Shown one piece after another: positions 50,746-59,515 of a DNA stretch of 64,000 nucleotides. Below the pieces are notes generated by a model. It had not been told where the DNA came from and made no database searches. It worked only from the letters and a program-made list of their open reading frames with translations. Both the position numbers and the translations under genes were made by a program. Origin of the DNA: Anaerolineae bacterium (GTDB lineage: Bacteria; Chloroflexota; Anaerolineae; Aggregatilineales; Aggregatilineaceae). The stretch is from NCBI GenBank assembly GCA_023382715.1, contig JAHDWP010000008.1:1-64000 (forward strand). Direction: 5' to 3'. The stretch's first letter is position 1, and the number at the start of each line of letters is the position of its first letter.

Positions 50746-50774
50746 ATTATAACGTTTTCTCAACCTAATGTCAA
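50746..50774 (-). promoter_or_regulatory. Perfect-consensus promoter of yceD-rpoD
   Basis: Minus strand TTGACA (50769-50774), exactly 17-nt spacer, TATAAT (50746-50751). Start near 50739 gives a leader of about 100 nt. Confidence 0.85.
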
Positions 50775-51018
50775 GCAGAACACTCGCGTATTATCAGGCA
50801 TGGGACTGGCAACCTAAATAGCCTTTAGCCTCCAGCCATCAGCCGCCAGAAGCCGTTTGAGAGCCTCCCCCCCGGCTCGCTTTCCGTAAACGAAGAGGGG
50901 GAGTCGCCGTGCAATTAAGTCCCCTCTCCGCATGTGGTAGGAGTGAGGTAAACCTGCCAGCCAGGGCTTCGCAAACGGCCTCTCACCTGCGCCCGCCGGG
51001 TCGTCGCTCGCGCCCCGG
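50775..51018. other. Intergenic stretch without a gene
   Basis: About 240 nt between the divergent yceD and rmlD promoters. I see short C-rich and G-rich tracts (around 50867-50910 and 50928) that could be remnants of a repeat, but no gene or clear site. Confidence 0.5.
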
Positions 51019-51047
51019 TTTACGCCCGGCGGCGAATCCGGTATAAT
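51019..51047 (+). promoter_or_regulatory. Promoter of the rmlD glycan operon
   Basis: TTTACG (51019-51024), 17-nt spacer, TATAAT (51042-51047), with a leader of about 75 nt. Confidence 0.65.
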
Positions 51048-51055
51048 CCGCCCCG

Positions 51056-51103
51056 CCAGCCAGAGCTGGCTGGTCAGGATGGGTTGCGGCGCGGGCACGC
51101 CGC
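51056..51103 (+). promoter_or_regulatory. Two hairpins in the rmlD leader
   Basis: CCAGCCAG (51056-51063) pairs with CTGGCTGG (51066-51073), and GCGGCG (51086-51091) with CGCCGC (51098-51103). The first begins at the predicted transcript 5' end and may protect it. No T-run follows either. Confidence 0.4.
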
Positions 51104-51128
51104 TGCCACATAACCGTGAGAACACCCT

Positions 51129-51983
51129 ATGCGTATCCTCATCACCGGCGCTGATGGGCGGCTCGGCAGCGAGCTGGCGCGCGTGCTGACAGCACAGCAG
51201 CACACCGTGACCGGCATTGATATCGGCACGGTGGACATCACCGACCGCGAAGGGGTCAGTGGTGCATTCGCCACTGCCTCGCCCGACCTGGTCATCCACT
51301 GTGCCGCGCTGACGGCGGTGGATTTCTGCGCCGAGCACCCCGACGAAGCGCTGCGCATCAACGGCTATGGCACACAGGTTGTTGCTCAGGCGTGCCTGCG
51401 GCACGGCGCGGCTCTCGCCTATATCAGCACCAATGAGGTCTTCGATGGCCAGCAGTGCCGGCCCCGTCTTGAGTACGATGCGCCCCGCCCGACCAACCCC
51501 TACGGCTACAGCAAATGGGTCGGCGAGCAGGTCGTGCGCGACCTGGTGAGCCGGCACTACATCATCCGCACGTCATGGCTGTTCGCGCACGGCGGGCACA
51601 ACTTCGTTCATGCCGTGCTGCAACGCGCGCGCGAAGGCCAGCCCCTGCGCGTAGTGGTCAACGAGGTCAGCTCGCCCACTTACGCGCATGACCTGGCCGC
51701 CGCCATCGCGCAACTGGTGGCCACCGACAGCTATGGCATTTACCACCTGGTCAACGAAGGATACGCCTCGCGCTGGCAGTTCGCCCGCCAGGCGCTCGAC
51801 CAGGCGGGTTTCGGGGCAGTGCTCATTGAGCCGATCGCCCTGACCGAGTTCGCGCGGACGTCGCGTCCGCCTCAGTACGCCATCCTGCGCAACACCGCCG
51901 CTGCCCGCCTGGGAATCACGCTCCGCCCCTGGCCGGAGGCGCTGACGGCCTTTCTGGAAGCAGAGGGGCTGCGCGCGCGCTGA
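51129..51983 (+). CDS. rmlD: dTDP-4-dehydrorhamnose reductase
   Basis: 284 residues. Last step of dTDP-L-rhamnose synthesis. SDR fold: NAD(P) motif ITGADGRLGSEL, catalytic YGYSKW (Tyr/Lys), and VDFCAEHPDEALRING and SSPTYAHDLA typical of RmlD. The other rml genes are absent from the window. It opens the glycan gene run and suggests a rhamnose-containing polymer, although RmlD-like reductases can have other substrates. Confidence 0.88.
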   Translation: MRILITGADGRLGSELARVLTAQQHTVTGIDIGTVDITDREGVSGAFATASPDLVIHCAALTAVDFCAEHPDEALRINGYGTQVVAQACLRHGAALAYISTNEVFDGQQCRPRLEYDAPRPTNPYGYSKWVGEQVVRDLVSRHYIIRTSWLFAHGGHNFVHAVLQRAREGQPLRVVVNEVSSPTYAHDLAAAIAQLVATDSYGIYHLVNEGYASRWQFARQALDQAGFGAVLIEPIALTEFARTSRPPQYAILRNTAAARLGITLRPWPEALTAFLEAEGLRAR

Positions 51984-51992
51984 GAGACTGCC

Positions 51993-52985
51993 ATGCCAGA
52001 ACCTACCCCTCAACCGCTGGTTTCGGTCGTCATCCCCAACTGGAATGGCGCGCACTTCCTGCCAGGCTGCCTGGATTCGCTGCACCGCCAGGGCTATGCG
52101 CCGCTGGAGATTCTGGTCGCCGACAACGCCTCTTCGGATGGCTCGCGCGACCTGCTGGCGGCCCAATACCCGGATGTGATGCTGGTGGCGCTGCCGGAGA
52201 ATCGCGGCTTCACCGGCGCATGCAACGCCGGCATGATCGCCGCGCGGGGCGAGATCGTCATCCTGCTCAACAACGACACCGAGGCGGATCCCGGCTGGAT
52301 CGCGGCCATTGTGGACACCTTCGCCCGCCACCCCGAAGCAGGTCTGGTGGCGTCCAAGATGCTGCTCTTCGACCGGCGCGATCACTTTCACACCGCCGGC
52401 GACCTCTTCCGCGTGGACGGGCGGCTGTTCAATCGCGGGGTGTGGGAGCGCGACGACGGGCAGTATGACCAGGAGGAGTACGTCTTCAGCGCATGCGGCG
52501 GCTCCGCTGCCTACCGGCGCGCCATGCTCGCCGAGATCGGCCTGCTCGATGACGATTTCTTCTTCTCCTGCGAAGATATGGACCTGGCCTGGCGCGCCCA
52601 GCTTGCTGGCTACCGCTGCGTTTACCAGCCGGCGGCGGTCGTCTACCACCGCCTGGCCGCGACGGGCGGCGGAGTCACGGCCAGCTACCACGACGGGCGC
52701 AATATGATCTGGCTGCTGGTCAAGGACTATCCGGGCGCGCTGTGGCGCAAGCACGGGCTGAAGGTGCTGCGCGCTCAGCTTGGCCTGGCCGGGCAAGCGC
52801 TGCGCGCCTGGCGAGGCGCAGCGGCTCGCGCCCGGCTGCGCGGCATGGTCGCCGGGCTTGTCGGCATTCCGCGCATGATGCGCAAGCGGCGGGGCATTCA
52901 GCGCGCCCGCCGTGTATCATTAGCATACCTGGAATCCATCCTGACGCCGATGCCCGACGAGGCGCCGGCATCGCAGCGAAAGTGA
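51993..52985 (+). CDS. Family 2 glycosyltransferase (rhamnosyltransferase-like)
   Basis: 330 residues. GT-A fold: VSVVIPNWNGAHFL, ADNASSDGS, ENRGFTGACNAGM, and the metal-binding LLNNDTEAD in place of DXD. FFFSCEDMDLAWRAQLAGY resembles the ED..L.WR motif of rhamnosyl- and galactofuranosyltransferases. The C-terminal Arg-rich helix (about 260-320) may touch the membrane. It is 9 nt after rmlD, so a dTDP-rhamnose donor is likely but not shown. Confidence 0.82.
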   Translation: MPEPTPQPLVSVVIPNWNGAHFLPGCLDSLHRQGYAPLEILVADNASSDGSRDLLAAQYPDVMLVALPENRGFTGACNAGMIAARGEIVILLNNDTEADPGWIAAIVDTFARHPEAGLVASKMLLFDRRDHFHTAGDLFRVDGRLFNRGVWERDDGQYDQEEYVFSACGGSAAYRRAMLAEIGLLDDDFFFSCEDMDLAWRAQLAGYRCVYQPAAVVYHRLAATGGGVTASYHDGRNMIWLLVKDYPGALWRKHGLKVLRAQLGLAGQALRAWRGAAARARLRGMVAGLVGIPRMMRKRRGIQRARRVSLAYLESILTPMPDEAPASQRK

Positions 52986-53755
52986 AGCCAACGGTGACTC
53001 CGCCCCGCGATCCGCAGCGCGCAGAAGCGCCCTATCTGTCCATTGTCATCCCTGCCTACAATGAAGAAGCCCGGCTGCCCGCCAGCCTGGAAGCCATTGT
53101 TGACTTCCTGGGCAGCAAGCCCTACAGCGCCGAGGTCGTGGTGGTGGACAATAACAGCAAGGACGGCACCGGCGCCATCATCCAGGATTTCGCCGCCCGT
53201 TCTGCGTGTGTGCGCGGGCTGTTCGAGGGGACGCAGGGCAAAGGGGCCGCCGTGCGCACGGGAATGCTGGCGGCGCGCGGCGACTATCGCTTCATCTGCG
53301 ACGCCGATCTGTCCATGCCTATCACCGAGCTGGACAAGTTCCTGCCGCCGCAGTTGGCGGGCTATGACATCGCCATCGCCTCGCGTGAAGCGCCCGGCGC
53401 GGTGCGCTACCACGAACCCTGGCACCGCCACGTGATGGGCCGCGTCTTCAACACCATCGTCCGCGTGCTGGCCGTGCCCGGCCTGCAGGACACGCAGTGC
53501 GGCTTCAAGATGTTCCGCGCCGAAGTCGCCGAGGCGCTCTTCCCCCTGCAAACCATGAACGGCTGGAGCTTCGACGTGGAGATCCTCTACGCCGCCCGCC
53601 GCCGGAGGTACCGCGTCGTCGAGGTGCCGATCCACTGGTATTACGGGGAGAACACGCGCATCAGCCCGCTGCGCGATTCGCTCGATATGTTCGTCGAAGT
53701 GCTCAGGATTCGCCGCAACGGTTTGCGCGGCCTCTACACCCCGCCCCATCCATGA
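52982..53755 (+). CDS. Dolichyl-phosphate-glucose/mannose synthase-like GT2
   Basis: 257 residues. GT2 enzyme of the DPG/DPM synthase group: LSIVIPAYNEEARLPASL, VVDNNSKDGTG, GKGAAVRTGMLAARGD and the metal motif CDADLSMP. QCGFKMFRAEVAEALFP is characteristic of polyprenyl-phosphate glycosyltransferases. No C-terminal membrane helices, so a soluble Alg5-like form. Likely makes a polyprenyl-phosphate sugar. GTG start at 52982 overlaps the previous stop (GTGA); it overlaps rnhB by ATGA. Confidence 0.82.
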   Translation: MKPTVTPPRDPQRAEAPYLSIVIPAYNEEARLPASLEAIVDFLGSKPYSAEVVVVDNNSKDGTGAIIQDFAARSACVRGLFEGTQGKGAAVRTGMLAARGDYRFICDADLSMPITELDKFLPPQLAGYDIAIASREAPGAVRYHEPWHRHVMGRVFNTIVRVLAVPGLQDTQCGFKMFRAEVAEALFPLQTMNGWSFDVEILYAARRRRYRVVEVPIHWYYGENTRISPLRDSLDMFVEVLRIRRNGLRGLYTPPHP

Positions 53756-54414
53756 CTGCGTCGGCTGATCTGCGCCACGAGTACGCCCTGGCGGGCCGGG
53801 GCTTCGCCCGCGTCGCCGGACTCGACGAGGCCGGGCGCGGCGCGTGGGCCGGCCCGGTCGTCGCCGGCGCGGTGATCCTGCCGCTGGATCGCTTCGATCT
53901 GGCTCATGCCCTGCGCGGCGTCAACGATTCCAAGCAGCTCACCCCCGCCGAGCGCGAAGCGCTGCTGCCGCTTATCGCCGGGACGGCGCTCGCCGTCGGT
54001 GTGGGGTACGCGACTCAGGGCGAGATTGACGCGCTGGGCATCGTCCCGGCCACGCGGCAGGCCATGCAGCGCGCGCTCGACGCGCTGGCCGCCGCGCCGG
54101 ACGCCCTGCTCGTGGACGGGCGGGCGCTGTCAGCGTTCACCCTGCCCTGCCTGGCGATGGACAAGGGCGATCAGCAATCGCTGTCCATCGCCGCGGCCAG
54201 CATCGTCGCCAAAGTGACGCGCGACCGCTTCATGGACAGCCTGGATGACCTCTTCCCCCAATACGGCTTTCGCGAGCACAAGGGCTATGGCACGCCGCTG
54301 CACCAGGGAGCGCTGCGCGCCTTCGGGCCGTGCGCCGCCCACCGCCTGACCTTCGCGCCGCTGCGCGCCCTGCTCAGCGCGGCCACAGCAGCCAGGGAGC
54401 AGCCCGCGCCATGA
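53752..54414 (+). CDS. rnhB: Ribonuclease HII
   Basis: 220 residues. Cleaves RNA-DNA hybrids and removes misincorporated ribonucleotides. GLDEAGRGAWAGPVVAGAV supplies the DE active pair; VDG and SIAAASIVAKVTRDRFM with the later acidic residue are in place, as is GYGTPLH. The position after GAGRG-type residues is Trp rather than the common Pro/Leu. It sits inside a glycan operon with ATGA overlaps at both ends, so its translation is tied to glycosyltransferase genes. Confidence 0.93.
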   Translation: MTASADLRHEYALAGRGFARVAGLDEAGRGAWAGPVVAGAVILPLDRFDLAHALRGVNDSKQLTPAEREALLPLIAGTALAVGVGYATQGEIDALGIVPATRQAMQRALDALAAAPDALLVDGRALSAFTLPCLAMDKGDQQSLSIAAASIVAKVTRDRFMDSLDDLFPQYGFREHKGYGTPLHQGALRAFGPCAAHRLTFAPLRALLSAATAAREQPAP

Positions 54415-55544
54415 AGCTTGCCCTGGTTCACGACTGGCTTAATCAGATTGGCGGTGCGGAGGACGTGCTCGATCACCTGGTGCGCTTTTACCCTGGCGCG
54501 CCGGTTTACACGAGCATGTACGCGCCGGACCTGATGCCCGCCCATTACCGGAATTGGGACATTCGCTCGACCTGGATGGACCGGCTGCCGGGCATTCACC
54601 GGGCGCATCAGCGCTATCTGCCGCTCTATCCGCTGACATGGGCACGCACCGATCTCTCCGGCTACGATGTCGTGCTCAGCAACAAGAGCGGCTTCTGTCA
54701 CGGCGTGCGCACCGGCCCGCACACGCTGCACGTCTGCTACTGCCTGGCCCCCACCCGCTACATCTGGAATCTGGACAGCTATCTCGCCCGCGAGGGCTTC
54801 GGCGCGCCGGTGCGCCTGGCCGCGCGCCTGGTCGCCCGACTGTATCGCCGCTGGGACTACGCCGCCGCCCAGCGCGTGACTCACCTGATCGCCATCAGCA
54901 CAGAGATTCAGCAGCGCATCCGCCGCTACTATCACCGCGAGTCCGCGCTCATCTACCCGCCGGTCGAGGCCGCCGAGCGCTTCACGCCCGTCCAACAGGT
55001 AGGCGACTACTATCTCGCCCTGTCGCGCCTCATCCCCTACAAGCGCATTGACCTGGCCGTCGAAGCCTGTACCCGGCTGGGCCTGCCCCTGCTCGTCGCT
55101 GGCAAGGGCCGCGACCGCGCGCGGCTGGAGAGCCTGGCCGGGCCGACCGTGCAGTTCCTCGGCTTCGTGCCCGACGACGACCTGCCCGACCTGTTCGCCC
55201 GCTGCAAGGCGTTCATCTTCCCCGGCCTGGAGGACTTCGGCATCGTGCCCGTGCAGGCGCAGGCAGCGGGCCGCCCGGTGATCGCCTTCAAGGGCGGCGG
55301 CGCGCTGGACACCGTGATTCCGGGGCGCACTGGCGAGTTCTTCACCGAGCCGACCGTCGAATCGCTGATGGCCACCTTGCGCGCTTTCGACGCGAGCCGC
55401 TACGACCCGGCAGCCATCCGCGCCCACGCCCTGCGCTTCGATTCGGCGGTTTTCGAGCGGGCGATCACGACCTTCGTCGAGCGCGCCTGGGATGAGTTCA
55501 GATCGCGCGGCGGCTCTGCGACATCATCGGGCGCGCGGTCATGA
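54411..55544 (+). CDS. GT4-family glycosyltransferase
   Basis: 377 residues. GT-B fold. The N-terminal MKLALVHDWLNQIGGAEDVL is typical of mannosyl/galactosyl GT4 enzymes. The C-terminal nucleotide-sugar domain has LSRLIPYKRIDLAVEA, VAGKGRDRARLE, FVPDDDLPDLFARCKAFIFPGLEDFGIVPVQA and GRPVIAFKGGGALDTV, including the EX7E-like region. It probably extends a polyprenyl-linked or surface glycan. The start overlaps rnhB (ATGA). Confidence 0.85.
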   Translation: MKLALVHDWLNQIGGAEDVLDHLVRFYPGAPVYTSMYAPDLMPAHYRNWDIRSTWMDRLPGIHRAHQRYLPLYPLTWARTDLSGYDVVLSNKSGFCHGVRTGPHTLHVCYCLAPTRYIWNLDSYLAREGFGAPVRLAARLVARLYRRWDYAAAQRVTHLIAISTEIQQRIRRYYHRESALIYPPVEAAERFTPVQQVGDYYLALSRLIPYKRIDLAVEACTRLGLPLLVAGKGRDRARLESLAGPTVQFLGFVPDDDLPDLFARCKAFIFPGLEDFGIVPVQAQAAGRPVIAFKGGGALDTVIPGRTGEFFTEPTVESLMATLRAFDASRYDPAAIRAHALRFDSAVFERAITTFVERAWDEFRSRGGSATSSGARS

Positions 55545-55574
55545 GGCCGCCGCCCTGCCGTCGGGCAGCCGTTC

Positions 55575-55604
55575 TTTCCATCGGTCGGCGCGCTGCGCTA
55601 TAAT
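55575..55604 (+). promoter_or_regulatory. Candidate promoter of the moxR-DUF58 genes
   Basis: TTTCCA (55575-55580), 18-nt spacer, TATAAT (55599-55604), about 45 nt before moxR. Confidence 0.5.
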
Positions 55605-55648
55605 CTGCCCTGTTCCCGCCCGCTCAACCGCAAAGGCTAGATCTCCTG

Positions 55649-56605
55649 ATGAGTATTGTCCAGGCTGTTGCCGAGCGCATCATAGACAACGTGGCTCAAG
55701 TGATCATCGGCAAGCGCAACGAAATCCGGCTGACCGTGATCGGCCTGCTATGCCAGGGTCATCTGCTGATCGAAGACGTGCCCGGTGTGGGCAAGACGAT
55801 GCTGGCCCGTGCGCTGGCCCGCTCCATCGGCGCATCGTTCAGCCGCATCCAGTTCACGCCCGATATGCTGCCCAGCGACGTGACCGGCGTCTCCGTCTTC
55901 AACCAGCGCACGCACGAATTCGAGTTCCGCCCCGGCCCGATCATGTCGCAGATCGTCCTCACCGACGAGATCAACCGGGCCACGCCCAAGACGCAGGCCG
56001 CCCTGCTGGAAGCGATGGAAGAGCGCCAGATTACCGTAGATGGGCATACCTATGCCCTGGACGAGCCGTTCCTGGTCATCGCCACGCAGAACCCGATCGA
56101 GTACGAAGGGACGTTCCCCCTGCCCGAAGCCCAGCTTGACCGCTTCATGCTGCGCATCCGTCTCGGCTATCCCACGCCGCAGGAAGAGATCGCCATGCTG
56201 GACTCGCAGCAGTACCAGCACCCGCTGATCGGGCTGACGCAGGTCGTCTCCGTCGAAGACCTGATGGCCGCCCAGCGCGCCGTGCGTGACGTGTACCTGA
56301 ATCCGGACATCAAGAACTACATCGTCAACCTGGTGACCATGACCCGCCAGCATCCGGACGTGTACCTGGGGGCCAGCCCGCGCGGCGCGCTGGCCCTTTA
56401 CCGCGCCGCGCAGGCGCGGGCAGCGGTCATCGGGCGCGATTACGTGATTCCCGACGACGTGAAGGCGCTGGCCGACGCCACGCTCGCCCATCGCATCATC
56501 ATCGGCCCCAACGCGCGCATCAAGGACATCGCGCCCGGCAGCATCGTGCAGAGCATCCTGGCGATGGTGCCCGTGCCCGGCGCGACCGTCGGCTCACGCC
56601 ATTAG
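55649..56605 (+). CDS. MoxR-family AAA+ ATPase
   Basis: 318 residues. Chaperone-like ATPase that acts on partner proteins with VWA or DUF58 domains. Walker [13 protein letters not shown], Walker [22 protein letters not shown], sensor [22 protein letters not shown] and [10 protein letters not shown] are complete. The DUF58 gene follows 20 nt downstream, the classic MoxR arrangement. The weak RBS (AAAGG) is notable. The target process is unknown. Confidence 0.93.
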   Translation: MSIVQAVAERIIDNVAQVIIGKRNEIRLTVIGLLCQGHLLIEDVPGVGKTMLARALARSIGASFSRIQFTPDMLPSDVTGVSVFNQRTHEFEFRPGPIMSQIVLTDEINRATPKTQAALLEAMEERQITVDGHTYALDEPFLVIATQNPIEYEGTFPLPEAQLDRFMLRIRLGYPTPQEEIAMLDSQQYQHPLIGLTQVVSVEDLMAAQRAVRDVYLNPDIKNYIVNLVTMTRQHPDVYLGASPRGALALYRAAQARAAVIGRDYVIPDDVKALADATLAHRIIIGPNARIKDIAPGSIVQSILAMVPVPGATVGSRH

Positions 56606-56625
56606 CCCTGGCCGGTGGGCGACTC

Positions 56626-57882
56626 ATGCAGAACCGTCGCAATGCGTTCTATATCCTGATCATCTTCAGCCTGGTCTCCGGCGCGCTGAGCGGGCGCGCG
56701 TTCTTCTTCAGCCTGTCCTACGCCCTGGGCGCAGTGCTGACCGGCTCGTTCCTGTGGTCATGGGCCGCCGTCAACTGGCTGAGCATCGCCCGCCACACTC
56801 ACGCCCGCCGTGCGCAGGTCGGGCACTCGCTCGACGAGACATTTCGCGTGCGCAACACGGCCCTGCTGCCCAAGCTCTGGCTGGAAATCCGCGATCATTC
56901 CACCCTGCCCGGCCACAACGCCAGCCACATCGTGCCCACACTGTTGCCGCGCGGACGCTTCGGCTGGGAGACGCGCACCATTTGCACGCGGCGCGGGGAA
57001 TTCATCCTGGGGCCGCTGACGGTGCTCAGCGGCGATCCGTTCGGCCTGTTCCAGTTCCCGCGCAAGTTCCCGGCGCAGTCTTCGATCATCGTCTACCCGC
57101 CGACCGTGCCCATTCACAACTTCGCCGCGCCGGTCGGCCCGCTCTCCGGCGGTGAGGCCGTGCGCCGCCGCGCGCACTTCGTCACCACCAACGCGGCAGG
57201 CGTGCGCGACTACCAGCCGGGCGACAGCTTCAACCGCATCCACTGGCGCAGCACGGCCCGCCGCGAGCGGACGATGGTCAAGGAGTTCGAGCTGGACCCG
57301 CTGGCTGACGTGTGGATTTTTCTCGACCTGTCGCACGCCTCGCTGGTAGAGCGCCCCAACGGGGCCGCGCTCTACACGCCGCTCACCCGCCTGCCGCCCT
57401 CAACAGAGGAGTACGGCGTGACCATCGCCGCGTCGCTGGCCCAGTACTTCGTCGGCAAGGGGCGCGCGCTCGGCTTCGTCACCTACGGCCCCTACCGCGA
57501 CATCGTGCAGCCCGACCGCGGCCCGCGCCAGCTCACGCGCATCCTGGAGATTCTGGCGACGGCGCGCAGCGCGACGGAACTCTCGCTGGCGCAGATGCTC
57601 TCGCTGGAGACCGTGCACCTGAGTCGCGGCACGACCGCCGTGCTCATCACCGCCGCGCAGGACGAGCGCTGGGTCGCCGCCGCGCATACGCTAGCCCGGC
57701 GCGGCACGCGCATCATCGCCGTCATGCTGGACGCGCACAGCTTCGGCGCGCCCGTGCCGCGTATGCACGAGATGCAGCGCATGGCCGAGGCCGCTGGCCT
57801 GGTCGTCTACACCGTCCACCAGGACGATGATCTCACCGGGGCGCTCAGCTATCGCGGGGTGCTGCGCGCGCCAGCCGTCTGA
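56626..57882 (+). CDS. DUF58-domain membrane protein
   Basis: 418 residues. Two adjacent N-terminal membrane segments (about 8-48), then a CARDB/beta region and the DUF58 core with the signature DYQPGDSFNRIHWRSTARR and a following VWA-like fold (VWIFLDLSHASL). It is the usual partner of MoxR; together they are thought to act in envelope assembly or stress, by analogy with other MoxR/DUF58 pairs. Confidence 0.88.
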   Translation: MQNRRNAFYILIIFSLVSGALSGRAFFFSLSYALGAVLTGSFLWSWAAVNWLSIARHTHARRAQVGHSLDETFRVRNTALLPKLWLEIRDHSTLPGHNASHIVPTLLPRGRFGWETRTICTRRGEFILGPLTVLSGDPFGLFQFPRKFPAQSSIIVYPPTVPIHNFAAPVGPLSGGEAVRRRAHFVTTNAAGVRDYQPGDSFNRIHWRSTARRERTMVKEFELDPLADVWIFLDLSHASLVERPNGAALYTPLTRLPPSTEEYGVTIAASLAQYFVGKGRALGFVTYGPYRDIVQPDRGPRQLTRILEILATARSATELSLAQMLSLETVHLSRGTTAVLITAAQDERWVAAAHTLARRGTRIIAVMLDAHSFGAPVPRMHEMQRMAEAAGLVVYTVHQDDDLTGALSYRGVLRAPAV

Positions 57883-57908
57883 GAGGTTCGACAGCGAAGG
57901 ATGAGCCA

Positions 57909-59498
57909 GTGAGCGAACGGGGTTCTCACGCGCGGCGACAGCGCCGCTTCCTCTACCTGGCGGTGTTCATGGGCGGCGTGACGACTCTGGCGGTCGAGAT
58001 TTCGGCGGCGCGTCTGCTGGGGGGCATCTTCGGCACCAGCAACATCGTCTGGGCCAATATCATCGGCCTGATCCTGATCTACCTCACTGCCGGCTACTTC
58101 ATCGGCGGGCGCATCGCCGACCGCTGGCCGACCTTCACCATGTTCTACACTCTGCTCACCTGGGCGGCTTTCTTCTCCGGGCTGATTCCCCTCGCCGCGC
58201 ACCCCGTGCTGCGCCTGGCCGCCCAAGCGGTGCAGGACTTCGACGCCGCCGTGACCGTCGGCTCTTTCCTCAGCGTGCTGGTGCTCTTCGCCGTGCCGGT
58301 GACGTTGCTCGGCTTCATCTCGCCCTTCGCCCTGCGCCTGGCCCTCTCGGCGGTGAGCGACGCGGGGCGCACCGCCGGGCAGATGTACGCCCTCTCCACA
58401 CTCGGCAGCATCATCGGCAACTTCACGCCCGTGCTGCTGCTCATCCCGCAGATCGGCACCGCGCGCACGTTCCTGGCCTTCGCCGGGCTGCTGATGGCCG
58501 TCGGCCTGACCGGGCTGGCCATGCAGGACCGTCGCGCCGCGCTCAAGCTGCTGTGGATGCCCGCCTTGCTGTTCGCCCTGGCCGTGCTCGCCCTGCGCGG
58601 GCCGCTGCGCCCGCCTCCGTCCGGCATGACCCTGCTCTACGAAGACGAGTCCCCCTACAACCTGATCCAGGTCGTAGAGGACGAGGACGGCACCCGTTAC
58701 CTGCTGCTCAACGAAGGGCAGGGCGTCCACTCGCAGTGGCACCCCAGCCAGGTCTACTTCCGCCGCACGTGGGGCTTCTTCCTGGTCGGCCCCTACTTCA
58801 ACGCGCCGCCCTTCACGCCAGATCGCGTCGAGCGTGTGGCGATCATCGGCCTGGCCGCCGGCACTATTGCCCGCCAGCACGAGACGGCCTATCCGGGCTT
58901 GCCGATGGACGGCATCGAGATCGATCCGGGGATTGTCCAGGCAGGGCGGCGCACGATGGGCATGACCATGCCGACCCTGAACGTCATCGTCGAGGATGGG
59001 CGCTTCGGCCTCACCCGGCTGGGCGACGACTACACCATGATCGGCGTGGATGCCTATCGCGTCCCCTACGTGCCCTGGCACCTGACCACCGTCGAGTTCT
59101 TCCAGGAAGTGCGCGATCACCTGGCGGCAGACGGCGTGCTGATCATCAACGTCGGGCGCACGCAATCCGACCGCCGCCTGGTCGAGGCGATGACGCGCAC
59201 CATGCTGGACGTGTTCCCTACAGTGCACACGCTGGACGTGCCAGGCGCCTACAACACCATCCTGGTCGCCACGCGGCAGCCCACGCACGCCGAAAACCTG
59301 ATCGCCAACATCGCCGCCCTGCCGCCAGACGCGCACCCCGTCCTGCGCGAAGTGCTCGGCGACGCCTGGAACGCGCTGGTGCCCACCGTCGCCTCGGACG
59401 TGCGCTTCACCGACGACCGCGCGCCCGTCGAGATGTTAGTAGACTCGATGGTCGTCGAGTTCCTGCTCGGCGGCGGCATTGACGAGCTGGCCAATTGA
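57909..59498 (+). CDS. Membrane protein with spermidine-synthase-like domain
   Basis: 529 residues. GTG start with AAGGATG upstream. About seven hydrophobic segments lie in the first 235 residues (VEISAARLLGG is typical of this MFS-like part), followed by a soluble SAM-dependent spermidine-synthase-fold domain (VAIIGLAAGTIARQ, GIEIDPGIVQAGRR, GRFGL). The polyamine synthase gate motif normally has two Asp; here it is GVDAYR, with only one, so aminopropyl transfer is doubtful. It is overlapped or nearly overlapped by the next gene. Confidence 0.75.
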   Translation: MSERGSHARRQRRFLYLAVFMGGVTTLAVEISAARLLGGIFGTSNIVWANIIGLILIYLTAGYFIGGRIADRWPTFTMFYTLLTWAAFFSGLIPLAAHPVLRLAAQAVQDFDAAVTVGSFLSVLVLFAVPVTLLGFISPFALRLALSAVSDAGRTAGQMYALSTLGSIIGNFTPVLLLIPQIGTARTFLAFAGLLMAVGLTGLAMQDRRAALKLLWMPALLFALAVLALRGPLRPPPSGMTLLYEDESPYNLIQVVEDEDGTRYLLLNEGQGVHSQWHPSQVYFRRTWGFFLVGPYFNAPPFTPDRVERVAIIGLAAGTIARQHETAYPGLPMDGIEIDPGIVQAGRRTMGMTMPTLNVIVEDGRFGLTRLGDDYTMIGVDAYRVPYVPWHLTTVEFFQEVRDHLAADGVLIINVGRTQSDRRLVEAMTRTMLDVFPTVHTLDVPGAYNTILVATRQPTHAENLIANIAALPPDAHPVLREVLGDAWNALVPTVASDVRFTDDRAPVEMLVDSMVVEFLLGGGIDELAN

Positions 59499-59515
59499 CC
59501 GCGCCGGAGGATAGC

